The notes below the pieces were generated by a model. The model made no database searches. It was not told the DNA's origin and saw nothing but the letters and a program-made list of their open reading frames with translations. Source: Ooceraea biroi (lineage: Eukaryota > Arthropoda > Insecta > Hymenoptera > Formicidae). From it: a stretch of DNA of 64,000 nucleotides. The position numbers were made by a program, and so were the translations under genes. The stretch is from contig NC_039515.1 of assembly GCF_003672135.1 (NCBI RefSeq), positions 12,834,001 through 12,898,000 on the forward strand. The letters are read 5' to 3'. This document shows, piece after piece, positions 49,475 through 62,900 of this stretch (its first letter is position 1; each line of letters starts with the position of its first letter).

Positions 49475-52105
49475 TTATTGCCGCGTAGAATACATCACTG
49501 TAAAATAAGATACCGCTGAACTGACAAGCTGGAAGAAAAGCGTTAAAATATTCAACAGATTCACATATTATCATATATTATCTTCAGGGATTATTTTCTT
49601 TAATCTAATTCTTAATTTCAAGTGAAATATAATATTATAATTAATATTGCCACAGATTCGGTCTTTCGATTTCCTTGTCCAAAGATTCTGTGTTAAACAC
49701 GTATCTATCCATTCGATCTTCGCTTTTTTATAATTACGAATATTTGAATTTAAAAGAAAAGTAAATACACATAAACACATTAGTATCAGTATCCCTGAAG
49801 AGAATGAGTAAATTTGATTTCTTTGTTAATAAAATTCTGATGATTTTACCGTGACAAAACCTTCCAAAGACGCAACAAATATACTGCCACATACCAAAGT
49901 GACTTTCACTGCTGCCTTTTGCATTAGAAATAATAGTAATTTCTGTGTATGCAGCGGTGCTGCATACCACAGTCCATTATAACTGTAATGATTTTAATAT
50001 CGACATAAATCAGTGTTGTATTTTAACAAAAAGTAAAGTTCTGTCACATTTGCAATATACTTAAGATGTGTGTGAAATTTACTCTGCCTCCATTTTTGTA
50101 AACATTCACTGATATAGCTTCAAAAGTGAAGTTTCAAAACACAATAATTACATCGCTTCGAATAATTGCACCCCGTGATTTTGTATTTCTTGTCCACCAT
50201 AATTAAGGGCGAACATATAACCAACATGAAGAGTAATCAATAGAAACGCAAAGTACATCTCACTGGGATCGTCCAACACGATTACTAATTGAAGTAACTA
50301 TAACAAAAGATTTGTTGAAGAATCGACCAGAATTAAACACAAAATACAAAAAAAAGTTACCTACATGAAAAAGATTAAAACTTAAGGAACTAACTCCAAT
50401 TAGGATCAAAATAGTGAACGGTACCATAAAATTGGATGACCACAGCTCAATATACCTTTGAGAAGGAGTTATACAGTTTTCCTATTGTTATATTAATATG
50501 AATTCTTATCACTATGTGATTCAAGTATAATATAATGTGTGCAATATTTGTTACTTCTAAAGTATACACTGGAGATATAGAGATGTGTTACTTATGTAAT
50601 TATACGTATATGATAAGGCTGTAAAATAATAACCTACCGCTTTTAATGAAAAAATTGCACGTGAAAGAATATTTCAGATAAAGTATTATGGCAAATGTGC
50701 ATATACTAATGTGCAAATACTAACTTGATGGCTCTGCGATGAATTAGAATTGCATGCACAATCTTCTGCTGAAGAAGATATTTTCTTGTAGGATCCGGGA
50801 TTGCTAATATTTTCTTATCGATAGCGTTTTCTATTCGATAGCTGTAGAAATGTGCTTAAGTATATGTCAGCTGAAACAACTGGCAGTGCTTAAAACCTGA
50901 ATGTATTCCACATTACCTTGCTACTTTAAACAGTGCACATGAGTGTAGGAAGTACATTATTGTTGTTCCACCGGTGCTACATACTGCGGTAACTCCCACA
51001 TAAACGGTAACCACTTCGTGGAATAGCAATGCCCAAAAAAATTTCTCGCGATTGACAAAGTACTCTGTGATGCCAATGAGTTCCAAAGATCGTGATGCAT
51101 TTAATGGTAACAGAACATTAAGCAACAACGGTAAAAGATATTGTGACATTACGTAACAGACTGTACCAGCATAAGAAGACACTGGAAAACATTAAATGTA
51201 GCTTTGAACGCAACAAATTATTTATATTTCTCTTGTTTCGTTAAATAATAAGATTGTCAGAAAAGAATCAGGTGGCGTAATTATTATAGATGAAATATTA
51301 CAAGCCGATTATAACTAAACATAAATCATAATACCGTAGAATAACTCATATTGTTACCGATCGAAACCATTGTTATAAATCTCATATTGTCAGCATACTT
51401 TTTTATAATGTCAATTTCCACTTCGTTTTTTAACAGAGTTAAGTCATTTCGTATCTCTTCTAGAAGCAGCTTTACCTATTTATGCCATTTTCCCTTACTT
51501 GTGAACGAAATATAATTTGCTTTATAAATATAACAGCAGGAGATTATATAGACTAAATGGTTTGATGGTGCTCTTACACTGTCCGCCCGAATGACGAAAA
51601 CACAGTATTTCGTAGTCGCGAAAAGAGTAGGAAACAGAAATGACAGAATCTTCAAGAAAAGGTCTGTACTGAATTTCATTGTAAAACATGCTAAGCACTA
51701 AAAAATAATACGTAAGATGTGAATTAATTATATATTATGGTTTGTTACACGAAATATATGGTTGACAGCCAATGAAAACGCAAAGATAAAACATTACTGT
51801 CTACCTCTCTATAGCAAAATTAATATATCTTATAACAAAGATTAATTGTATAACATTTAATCATATAAATTGTAGAAAATAGAAAAATAATAAAACGATA
51901 AAAACGGTTGTTACTTACTAACTAACCCATCGAAATTACACTTAAATACGATTTACGATACCTGAACAAGTATAAACGAGAAAAGAATACTGGAAAACAA
52001 CACTTTCTGTAACTGAGCAATGTATGGTTGCTGATAAGGCCATAAGCCAAGCGTCTTCATAAACACTCGATTGACTTTGTAATAATACTCTTCAATCCCG
52101 TACAT
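49475..52105 (-). CDS. OR11: nine-exon odorant receptor
   Basis: Exons: 51962-52105, 51578-51697, 51358-51475, 50917-51181, 50725-50841, 50365-50455, 50152-50297, 49850-49982, 49475-49528. Total is 1188 nt, 395 aa, intact. Start MYGIEEYYYKVNRVFMKTLG with LWPYQQPYIAQ. Exon 4 is one codon longer than in OR5-OR10 (SQYLLPLLLNV) and has ILPLNAS-type wording (LLPLNASRS). Exon 7 has NYGGQEIQNHGVQLFEAM, the signature of the OR11-OR13 group. C-terminus AVSYFTVMYSTRQ. Intron 7's donor is GTAATT, weaker than most here. Confidence 0.92.
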
Positions 52106-52353
52106 CTTGTTCAGTTTACGACTCAACAATAAAACGAGTCTTTCATTTTTACGTTATCTTTTCCTTTGCAGCCTTTACAGTATAAATTATGAATTCTTTC
52201 CCCTTTTTCACGAAAATAGTTTAATAGAAAAAGTACGTTGGTCTATTACTAAAAAGTAAAAAAGTAATTGTTTTAGTAATAGACCAATGTAACCGTTATA
52301 TAGATAAAATAAAGTTCATCGAAATTACCTCAATTGCTTCAATTGTTTCAAAT

Positions 52354-52440
52354 TGAGGTATCGATTATGTTAATAGCGGCGTTTATTGTGCGGTGCAAAG
52401 AATATTCATGCGCAGGCGCAAACACAATCTTGAAAAGAAC
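52354..52440 (-). promoter_or_regulatory. Conserved upstream block of OR11
   Basis: Variant form gaggtatcgattatgttaat, then gcggcgtttattgtgcggtg and aatattcatgcgcaggcgca, about 250 bp before the start. Repeats of attgcttca lie just proximal to it (52333-52350). Confidence 0.5.
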
Positions 52441-52914
52441 GACAGCTTCAGTTGCATTTGAATCGTCATGAGCTGTGTTTCTTACCTTATCAGACTTTGC
52501 AATATTGCTTGAATAATGTGAAAGTTGTGTGTGTTGTTTAACATAGAACATGTTTAACATAAAAAAATATTGATGAATCATATAATTATACTATAGTATT
52601 TTCTTACCAATATGTGTTTTGTCATTTTATGTGACTTTCTTCCTTAGGGAGAAATATTAATAAGGTCTTAAATGATTGCAAAAACTTGTAGTAATTAATT
52701 ATATAAAAGTCATATTAAAATGACAATAATATGTTTTATGTAAAGAATATTGCACAATATTTCAACAAGATATGTTTGTATTGTTATTCATTTAATGCTA
52801 ATAATTACAACCGTTACAATTTGTTCACGAGGTACTCGCTATCTTTTCAGTAACAGATGAACTTACATGTACGTACACGTGCATGGCTTACGATGCTTTA
52901 AGCAAAATTATAAC

Positions 52915-53137
52915 TAAAATGGAGAACTATTAGCACATAAATTGCATACATTTCATTAACATCAATAACTGCTATTAGTCGAAACAATTCGAACAAATTA
53001 AAGAATAATCTAGAATTAATGAAAATAGATGAAAAGCAATAGCTACATAAAAGAAATTAATACTTAAAGAATTAGTTCCAACCAGGATCAATGTAATAAG
53101 CGTTACCATAACACTGAACATCCAAAACTCAATAGAC
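52915..53137 (-). pseudogene. OR relic: exons 7 and 6 only, upstream of OR11
   Basis: 53047-53137 is an open exon 6 (IEFWMFSVMVTLITLILVG). Below it, a truncated exon 7 reads LFRLIAVIDVNEMYAIYVLI and stops; its acceptor AG is lost. Intron-5-like sequence continues to about 53650, just short of where exon 5 would be. Exons 1-5, 8 and 9 are absent. It resembles the OR7-OR10 group more than OR11. Confidence 0.8.
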
Positions 53138-53929
53138 CTTTAACAATGACTTGGATTCTGCTATTATTGATACAGAGAACGAAAGCTTCAATAGCAGTAT
53201 ACGTTTGTCTGTTCGTTACTTATAAATGTTACTTACAAATGTTAATAGTTCCAGTGTAATTAACATATTAAAATGTGTCAATTGCATGTTTTATGCTTAC
53301 TTAATATTTTGTAAGTTAACAATAATTATTTGAATCTACATTTCTCAAACGTATATAATACTAATAAAAAGTATATACTTTTGTTGTTGTATATATGTAA
53401 AATAAATTGCATGCATTATCATTATATATAAAGCATTCTATTAATGCATAATTGATATAATAATGCATAATTTTAATTTTATCTTCTTGTCTATATCGTC
53501 ATTATGGAAGACATTAACAAAATTATAGAAAAACCTATTTTACAATATAAAATGTATTTTAGAAAAATCTGTTTTATTAGATACAAATAAATATTCTGAC
53601 AAATACATATCCGATAAACTCCGAGATCACAATTAATCACGTTTCACAGTTAAAATAAATATAAAATAAGAAGAAAGATATTACAGAAAAAGGAAAATCA
53701 CAATTGCAACATTGAGCAATTGTCATAAAACTACACTATACTATACTTTGTTATCACTTATACACACAAAAAAGAAATTAATAATTATACATTTATAATA
53801 CATTTATCATACCCATAACAAATTTAAGTTTTATGTATAACATATTTATACGGTGTATGTGCGATACAAACATAGTTTTCGTTTTACTGTACAAAATCGA
53901 TTAAAAACATAATTTTGTTTGGTTCGTTA
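53138..53929. other. Intron-5-like relic and spacer to OR12 stop
   Basis: Matches intron 5 of OR7/OR8 in pieces (gtatacgtttgtctgttcgt, tattttagaaaaat). No coding. Confidence 0.5.
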
Positions 53930-56530
53930 TTACCGCGTGGAATACATCACTGTGAAATAAGATACTGCTGTACTCACAAGCTGGAAAAAACGTTAAATTA
54001 TTTAAAAGATTAATAGATTTACATATTAAACTCTTCAGGGATGATTGTTTTGTAATGTAAGTTCACGGTCAAATGAAATAAAATATTATAGAAAGTATTG
54101 TCCCTGGACAAGATTTCCGGTTTCCTTATTGAGTGATTCTGTGATGAATTAATATATAACTACTAGTTTTCCACTTTCTTACAGCTTACGAATATTTGAA
54201 TTAAAAAAAAATAAATGTACACATTTGTATCAGTGTCCCTGAAGAGATTAGATAAATTCGACCTCTGTGTTGATAAAAGTGTTTGATTTTACCGTGACAA
54301 AACCTTCCATAGACGCAACAAATATACTGCCACATACCACATTAACTTTCACTGTTGCCTTTTGCATTAGAAATAATAGCAATTTTTGCGTATGCAACGG
54401 TGCTGTATACCACAGTCCATTATAACTATAATGATTGTAATATCCAGAGGAATCAATGATTTATTTTAACAAATAGAAAATTGTATCATTTTTGCAATAT
54501 AATTGAGATGTGTGTGAAACTTAGTCTGCTTTTTTGTAACAATTTACTGATATAGCTTCAAAACAAAAGTTGCACAACACAATATTTACATCGCTTCAAA
54601 TAATTGCATTCCGTGATTTTGTACTTCTTGTCCACCATAATTAAGGATGAACATGTAGATAACATGATATAATGTCAATATAAGGGCACAATACATCTCA
54701 ATAGGATCATCCATAATGATTACTAACTGAAGTAACTATAACAAAAGATTCGTTGAAAAATCATCCAGAACTAAACACAAAATACAAAAAAAGTTACCTA
54801 CATGGAAAAGATTAAAACTTAAGGAACTAACTCCAATTATGATCAAAATAGTGAACGGTACCATAAAACTGGATGACCATAGTTCAATATACCTTTAACA
54901 AGGAGTTACATAGATATTCCTATTGTTATATTAATTTCAAGTTTTCTCACTTCGTGATTTAAATATGATGCATGCAATACTTGTTATTTATACAGTATGT
55001 AATGGGGACTATTTATATTTATAGAGATACTGAGTAAGATGTTTTTCTTTTCAGTTTTCAATGTTTGCATGAAACAATCGACAAAATTCCAATATGATTA
55101 TGATGCGATGGTATACGATAAGGCTGTAAAATAATAACCTACCGCTTTTAATAGACAATAACAGTGCCACACAAAATAGTATGACATAAATTATTGGGAC
55201 AAATGTGAATAATACTGACTCGATGGCTCTGCGATGAATTAAAACTGCACGAACAACCCTCTGCTGAAGAAGACATATTCTTGTAGGAACAGGGCCCGCT
55301 AATATATTCTTATCGATTACGTTTTCTATTCGATAGCTGTAGAAATTTGCTTAGCTGTACATCGATTGTAGGAATATTTAAGACCTGAAGATATTTTACA
55401 TTACCTTGCTACTTTAAATAGCGCACATGGATGTAGTAAGTACATTATAGTTGCTCCACCAGTGCTACATATTGTGGTCAGTCCCACATAAACAGTAAGC
55501 ACTTCATGGAAGAGCAATACCCAAAAATATTTCTCGCGATTGATACAGTATTCTGTGATTACAAGGAATTCTATAGATCGCGATGCATTTAACGGTAGTA
55601 TGACATCAAGCATCAGTGGTAAAAGATATTGTGACATTACGAAACAGCCTGTACCAGCATAAGAAGTCACTAAAAAGCATTAAATCTGGTTTCAAACGCA
55701 ATAACTTACTTATATATTCTTCTTATCTCCGTAAATAATATGTTAGGGATTAGATATAATATGTTATAATCTGTATCCTTAAATAATATGTTAGAGGACA
55801 CGATTATTCTAGATAAAATATTAATAAATATTAATAATAAAATATTACAGCCCAATTATATATAAATATAAATAATACTACTGTAAAATAACTCATATCT
55901 TTACCGATCGAAGTCATTGTTATAAATTTCATATTGCCAGTATACTTTTTTATTATGTCAATTTCCACTTTGTTTTTTAACAGAGTTAAGTCATGTCGTA
56001 TCTGTTCTAGGAGCAGCTTTACCTATTTATAGCATTTTTCCTTAATTGTGGATAAAACATTTACGTTAGAAATATAAGAGGAGGATATTATATGAAGCAA
56101 CGACTTGATTGCTCTTACACTCTTTGCCTGAATGACGAAAATGCAATAGCTTGTAGTTGCGAAAAGAGTAGGAAACAGAAATGCCAGGATCCTGAGAAGG
56201 AGCCTTGTACTGAATTGCATTGTAAAAAATACTAAGCACTAAAAATAATATTTAGAATGCATTAATTGTATATTAGTTTTGGCTATATGAAATATATGCT
56301 TCATACTCAATACTCAAACGAAAACTCAGAGATCAAACATGGCTGTCCATCTCTCTATTGCAAGATTAATCTATGGTTTACGATACCTGAACAAGTATAA
56401 ACGAGAGAAGGACACTGGAAAATAGCAGTTTCTGCAACTGAGCAAGGTATGATTGTTGATAAGGCCATAAGCCAAGTATCTTCAGGAACACTCGATTGAC
56501 TTTGTAATAACTCTCTTCAATCTCGTACAT
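53930..56530 (-). CDS. OR12: nine-exon odorant receptor
   Basis: Exons: 56387-56530, 56119-56238, 55905-56022, 55405-55669, 55220-55336, 54802-54892, 54590-54735, 54293-54425, 53930-53980. Total is 1185 nt, 394 aa, intact. Start MYEIEESYYKVNRVFLKILG, LWPYQQSYL. An in-frame ATG lies 17 codons upstream (MRRKKSYHLV), but the aligned paralogues lack it. Exon 4 has SQYLLPLMLDVILPLNASRS and TEYCINREKYFW, with Cys replacing the usual Phe. Exon 7 has NYGGQEVQNHGMQLFEAM. C-terminus AVSYFTVMYSTR. Intron 5's donor is GTCAGT rather than GTTAGT. Confidence 0.93.
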
Positions 56531-56753
56531 CTTGCTAGGTTTATGAACCACCACCAAATGATAAGACTTTTTCCTTCTCACGTTGTCTTTTTTTACATCC
56601 TGTACATTATGAATACTTAGAAGTTATGAATACTTTCTCTCTTCTCACCAAAGGCAATTTAATAGAAAACATACATTTTTAATAGTAATAGTTCAATGTA
56701 ATCGTTTAGAGATAAAAATGGAATTCATCTGAATGGTCTCAATTGCTTCAAAT

Positions 56754-56850
56754 TGAGATATCGATCATCGTAATAGCGACGTTTATCGTGCGATGTAAGG
56801 AATATTCATGCGCAGGCGCAGACACGATCTTGACAAGAAAGACATCTTCA
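56754..56850 (-). promoter_or_regulatory. Conserved upstream block of OR12
   Basis: gagatatcgatcatcgtaat, gcgacgtttatcgtgcgatg, aatattcatgcgcaggcgca, about 225 bp before the start. Confidence 0.55.
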
Positions 56851-57431
56851 GTTGCATTTGTACCGTTGCAGAATGTATATCTTCCTTTACATGACTTTGA
56901 AATATTAGTCGAATAATATGCCAAGTTGCGTGTACAAGTTTAACATATAAGAAATATATATAAGATAGTAGTAAAATCATTTATAAGAATTATACTATAG
57001 TATAATTCTTCCAATACGTGTTGTGCCATTTTACATGACTTTCTTCTTTTTAAGAAAATAGTAGAGCTTAAATATTTGCAACCTTGTAGCAACATAAGTA
57101 AACCTTGTAGCAATATAATTAATTATTTAATTATATGAAAGTTGTATTAAAAGGAGACTAATATAATTTCTTACGTAATAAGCATTGCACGATATTTGGG
57201 AAAATATATTCTTATATATTTATTATAATACATATATAATATATTTTTGTTGTACATCCCAATGTAAAGCCAATACAGTTACATGCTATTTACAATATTT
57301 TTTAAAATCATTTTTATATTATTTTCTTTATATTATAAATATTTTTCACACGATACTCGCTATCTTTTAAGTAACACATAAAGAACTTACATGTATTCAT
57401 GGCTTATTATGACTTAAGCGGTAGTAGCAAA

Positions 57432-57672
57432 ATTAATAGTAAAAATGAAGAACTATTTACATATAAGCTGTATACATTTCATTAAAATCATCGATAACTG
57501 CTATTAGTCGAAGCAACTAGAACACAAAGGTACTTAAATTATAATCTAGAATTAACGAAAATAGGTGAAAAGCACTATCTACAAGAAAGAAAGTAACACT
57601 TGAGGAGCTAACTCTAATCCGGAACAGTATAGTAAGCAGTACCGTACAATTGGATGTCCAAAACTCAATATA
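57432..57672 (-). pseudogene. OR relic: exons 7 and 6 only, upstream of OR12
   Basis: Exon 7 remnant (about 57432-57516) keeps its acceptor and reads LLRLIAVIDDFNEMYTAYM before a stop. Exon 6 remnant (about 57583-57672) has lost a base at its acceptor. It occupies the same relative place as the relic above OR11, so the relic travelled with the duplicating unit. Confidence 0.75.
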
Positions 57673-57974
57673 CTTTTGACGAGTTATATTTTGCTATTAT
57701 GATACAGAGGACCAAAGTTCCAATAACTTTATACATTGTGTTTTTGTTACTTATAATAAAAGTTAATAGTTCCAGTATATAAGTAATAATGTATTAAAAT
57801 ATTTCAATTGCACGTTTACTGTTTATTTAATATTTTGTAAGTTGATAATAATTATTTGACTCTACGTTTCAAAAACGTATACAATACTAATCAAAATGTA
57901 AGTATACTTTTAAAATAAATTTCATGCATATCTTTAGATAAAGACATTTATAAAAAGACATTTACACTAATCTA

Positions 57975-59492
57975 AAGGGTGTCCCATGGGAAATTGCTGA
58001 AAGTAAACGATTGGTTCTCCCCTCCATGACTTCAGAAAGGGTCTTACGGTTAACGGTCGTTCATCTGAGTGTCCGCAGTTTTATTCTGGTTGTGGTAGAT
58101 GCAAGTCTGTGCGCGTCAAAATGAGTAATCTGACGACGGAAGAAAAGATTTATCTTGTCGAGTGCTTCTTTTCCAGAGGAAAAGTTTATAGCAATGCTTA
58201 CAGGGGGTTTCGTACTAAATACGGAACACATAAAGTTAAGAGCGAAAACACGCTGAAAAGGTTAGAATTTATTATTTCTTTAAACGTATGCGTTACGTCA
58301 CTCCAGTTTTTGGCAATAAATCTGCATTAAAATAATGTTTTGTGTTATTTTTATCAGAATTATCGATAATTTTATGCAGTATGGAACTATCCAAGACCGT
58401 AGACATGATCTGCCAGGTCCTTCTGTGTCTGTAGCTGCAGAAGAAAACATTGAAGATATTAAGAAGTATTTTGAAGAGAATCCAAATTCTTCCGTTCGGA
58501 AAGCTGCCCAAGCTCTTGAAATATCCAAAACAACGTTACACAGGATTTTAAAACATTTCCTGAAAATGCATCCCTATAAAATAACATCGCATCAATTGCT
58601 AACCAAACGCGCTATGACGAAACGTGTGGAATTCTGCAAGACGATAAATGGAATGTTTGAAGATGGAGAACTTGATGCAAAATTGATAATTTACACGGAC
58701 GAAGCACATTTCTGGCTAAATGGTTATGTTAATAAACAAAATTATAGATTTTGGAGATCGGAAAATCCCAACGTTTCCCTGGCTAAACCTTTACATCCAC
58801 AAAAAATAACAGCATGGGCTGCGATCTCGGTAAAAGGAATTTATCTGTAATTCTTCGAATCAACAGTCAATGGTGAAAGTTACAAGCAGCTTCTCGAAAC
58901 ACAATTCTTCCCTCATGCAAAAAAAAGAGGTCTGGTCAGAGGATTTCATTCATGCAGGATAGAGCGACACCACATCGAACCCAGGAGGTCTTCGAAACAA
59001 TCCATAAAGTTTATGGCAATCGAGTCATCGGTCTGGGATACCCCAAATTTGCCCAGGGGGGGCTAGAATGGCCACCGTACTCGCCGGATTTAAATCCATG
59101 TGACTTCTTTCTTTGGGGATACATTAAGGACCATTGTTATGCCGGAAATCCAGAAACAGTGTCAGATTTAGTAGTAGCTATTAAAAAGGTCGTCAGCAAC
59201 ATTAAAGACGACATATTAGAAAAAGTTTTCACAAGTTTTCGTAAAGGAATTGATTTTTGTACAAATTCAGATGGTGCACACTTTGAAAATATATATCATT
59301 AGCTTACTTGATTATTAGCATATTTTTCATTAATAAAATAAACTGATATACAAACATTTTGCTAAATTTTATTTATACCCATTAAAAACTGCAGACTTTC
59401 CTCTTTCCAACGCAATTTTTGTTTTTTCAATAACTGCATACGTTTAAAAATGACAGCTGATTAGTTTCAGCAACTTCCCATGGGACACCCTG
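57975..59492 (+). mobile_element. Tc1/mariner-type element with intron-bearing transposase
   Basis: 1518 bp with inverted ends gggtgtcccatgggaaattg and caacttcccatgggacaccc, TA on both sides (57973-57974, 59493-59494). It lies inside the intron-5-like relic upstream of OR12. It carries one broken transposase gene. Confidence 0.92.
58121..59302 (+). pseudogene. Tc1/mariner-type transposase with spliceosomal-type intron, broken
   Basis: Exon 1 is 58121-58260 (MSNLTTEEKIYLVECFFSRG, then YRGFRTKYGTHKV). A 97-bp GT...AG interval follows (58261-58357, ending ttatttttatcag). Joining the two sides gives an uninterrupted frame across LKR/IIDNFMQYG. The HTH part has SVRKAAQALEISKTTLHRIL. The catalytic triad is TDEAHF (58698-58700), MQDRATPHRT (58958-58960) and SPDLNPCDFFLWGY (59102-59104); 47 residues lie between the last two Asp. 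Breaks: TAA after KGIYL (58848-58850) and a frameshift just before MQD (about 58945-58953). Related to DDE_3 transposases common in arthropods. Confidence 0.88.
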
Positions 59493-59494
59493 TA

Positions 59495-59996
59495 CATCGT
59501 TTATGATTTAAACTTAATGTTCCTTGTCTATATTCGTCATTACGTCACAACATTACAAATCTATTTTATAAAAACTTTATTTTATGAAATGTAGTTTAGA
59601 AAAATCTGTTTTATTAAATTTATATAAATATTCTGTGTCAAATCTATAACCATATCGGATAAATTCCGAGATTATAATTAACTTTTCACACTTTTCACAG
59701 CTGAAAAATGAACATAAAATAAGAACATGAAGAAAGATATAACAGAGAATCACAATTGCAAAATTGAGCTATTGTTGCAAAATTACACTTTGTTATCAGT
59801 TATACACACATTAAAGAAATAAATAATTATACATTTATAATGAATTTATAATGCGCATACCAATTTATAATCATGCGTATAACAAGTTTAAGTGTTATGT
59901 GTTGCATATTTATAACATGTGATACAAATATATCTATTGGTTTTGGTACAAAAGCGGCTAAAATTATAATTTATTATAATTTCGGTTTGTTCGTTA
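59495..59996. other. Spacer to OR13 stop
   Basis: Intron-5-like relic sequence continues on the far side of the transposon (ctattttataaaaactttat, tttagaaaaatctg). No gene was seen. Confidence 0.5.
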
Positions 59997-62900
59997 TTAC
60001 CGCGTAGAGTACATTACTGTGAAATAAGATACTGCTGTACTAACAAGCTGGAAAAAAACATTAAAATGTTTAATAGATTCACATATATTAAACTCTTCAG
60101 GGATGATCTTCTTGTAATGTAAGTTTCAATGTCAGGTGAAATAAAATATTATGGAAAATATTGTCCCTAGACAAAATTTCCGATTTTCTTATTGGATGAT
60201 TCTGTAGTGAACTGATATATAACCACTAGCTTTCTATTTTATTATAAATTACAAATATTTGAATTTCAAAGAAAAATAAATGTACATATACATATCAGTG
60301 TCCCTGAAGAGAATAAATAAATTTGATTTCTTCGGTGATAAAATTGTTTTGAGTTTACCGTAACAAAACCTTCCAAAGACGGAATAAATATACCGCCACA
60401 TACCAAACTGACTTTTACTGTTGCCTTTTGCATTAGTAATAATAGCAATTTTTGTGTATGCAACGGTGCTGCGTACCACAGTCCATTATAACTGTAATGA
60501 ATTTAACATCGAGAAAATCAGTGATGTATTTATTTTAACAAAAAATAAAGTTGTGTCATTTTTGCAATATAATTGAGATATGTGTAAAATTTATTCTGTA
60601 TCTAACAAAAACTAATAACTGATATTCTGAGAAATAGAGAATAAATGACAATTTAATATAAATCAAATAGTTAAGCAAATGACACAATTGTAATAAACTG
60701 ATCATGAACGATAAAGCTATATGAATATTACGGTTTGTATAGATGTAGATAGTGGAGACAGTTTGCAAAAATGGAGTCAGGTCAAATCACCTTCATTAGG
60801 CTTTACTTGTCGCACGTAATTTATTAAAAAATTATTAACAAGAAAAATGTTAAATTATGCAAATTAAAATGTTGAATTATTCACAACTTATTTTTTTGAT
60901 AGTATATACTCGTATAATATGTATCTAAGATGCAAGTGCAAGGCTCCACTACTTTCTCTGCATTCTTTCCCCGCAAATACTCTGTTCTCTTTTAAACAAG
61001 TTGTTTAGACAAAATTATTTCATTTTATGTAAAAGCAAAAACTCCAAAAGTGTCACGATGACGTAAGTGGTTAACAATAAATTCACCTACATAGTGAATT
61101 AGAGTTTATGTGAAAATACAGGAGATAAAGCTCCTTTTCCTTTGCCTTTTCCATTTTCGCTGATACGTAAATTATTTTTACATAAACAATAATCCTTTAT
61201 ATATTAGGTTGACTGTAGGGTCCGTGCGAAGTTTTTTTGCGACATTCAACCGCAAAACTTTGTACTAATAAAGTAATATTAATATTATAGCTTAACATAC
61301 AAGTATGTCAAGCTCAAACACATAGGATCTGACTCCATTTTTGTAAATGTTTAATAATACAGCATCAAAAGTAAAGATGCAAAACACAATATTTACATCG
61401 CTTCAAATAACTGCACTCCGTGGTTTTGTATTTCTTGTCCCCCATAATTAAGAACGAACATATAGGCAACATGAAGTATTATCAATATAAAAACACAGCA
61501 CATCTCGCCAAGTTCATTCAGAACGATTACTAATTGAAGCAACTGTAACAAAAGATTAGTCAAAGTGTCATCCAGAATTAAGCACAAAATTCCAAAAAGA
61601 ACATTACCTACATGGAAAAGACTAAAACTTAAGGAACTAACTCCAATTATAATCAAAATAATGAACGGTACCATAAAACCGGATGACCACAGCTCAATAT
61701 ACCTTTAACAAGGAGTTATACAGATATTCCTATTGTTATATTAATTTCAGTTGTTATCGCTTTGTGATTTAAATATGCGTTTAGTACTTTTTATTTATAC
61801 AGTATTTTGAATCTAACAACCGAAAAAATTCCCGTGCGGTATTGATATCGTATAGATAAAGCTGTAAAATAATATCTTACCGCTTTTACTAGAAAATAAA
61901 GTTAACATGAAATAGTATATCACATAAATTATTATGACAAATGTATATACTAACTCGATGGCTCTGCGATGAATTAGAACTGCACGAACAACCCTCTGCT
62001 GAAGAAGATATATTCTTGTAGGATCAGGGAACGCTAATATATTTTTATCGACTGCGTTTTCTATTCGATAACTATAGAAATTTGCTCAACTGAACGTCGA
62101 TTGAAACAAGTGTTTAAGATCTGAATGTATTTCACATTACCTTGCTACTTTAAATAGCGCACATGGGTGTAGAAAATACATCATAGTTGTTCCACCGGTG
62201 CTACAGAATGTGGTTACTCCCACATAAACAGTAAGCACTTCATGGAAGAGCAGTGCCCAAAAATACTTCTGACGGTTGACAAAGTATTCCGTGATTGGGA
62301 TAAGTTCCAAAGAACGTGATGCATTTAACGGTAGTATAATATCAAGCACCAAAGGTAAAAAGTATTGTGACATTATGTAGCAGATTGTACCAGCATAACA
62401 AGTCACTGAAAAGCATTAAATCTACGTTTAAACTCAGCAAATTATTTATATTGTTCTTATCTCCTTAAATACTAAGATGGTAAATAAAGATGGTGCAAAA
62501 AGGACCAGGAGACACGATTATTATAGATAAAATATTAAGTGCCAATTATAACTTAATATGAATAATAATATCGTAGAATAACTCGTATTTTTACCGATCG
62601 AAACCATTGTTATAAATCTCATATTATCAGCATATCTTTTTATAATGTCAATTTCCAGGTCGTTTTTTAACAAATTTAAGTCGTCTCGTATCTGCTCTAG
62701 GAGCAGCTTCACCTATTTATGTCAATTTTCCTTAATTTTGGATGAAATATAGTTTACTTTCTATAATAGTGGAACATTATAATAGTAAATTGTTCGTTTG
62801 ATTGCCCTTACACTGTCCGCCCGAATGACGAAAATGCAATATTTTGTAGTCACAAAAAGAGTAGGAAACAGAAATGTTAGGATCTTGAGAAGAATCTCTG

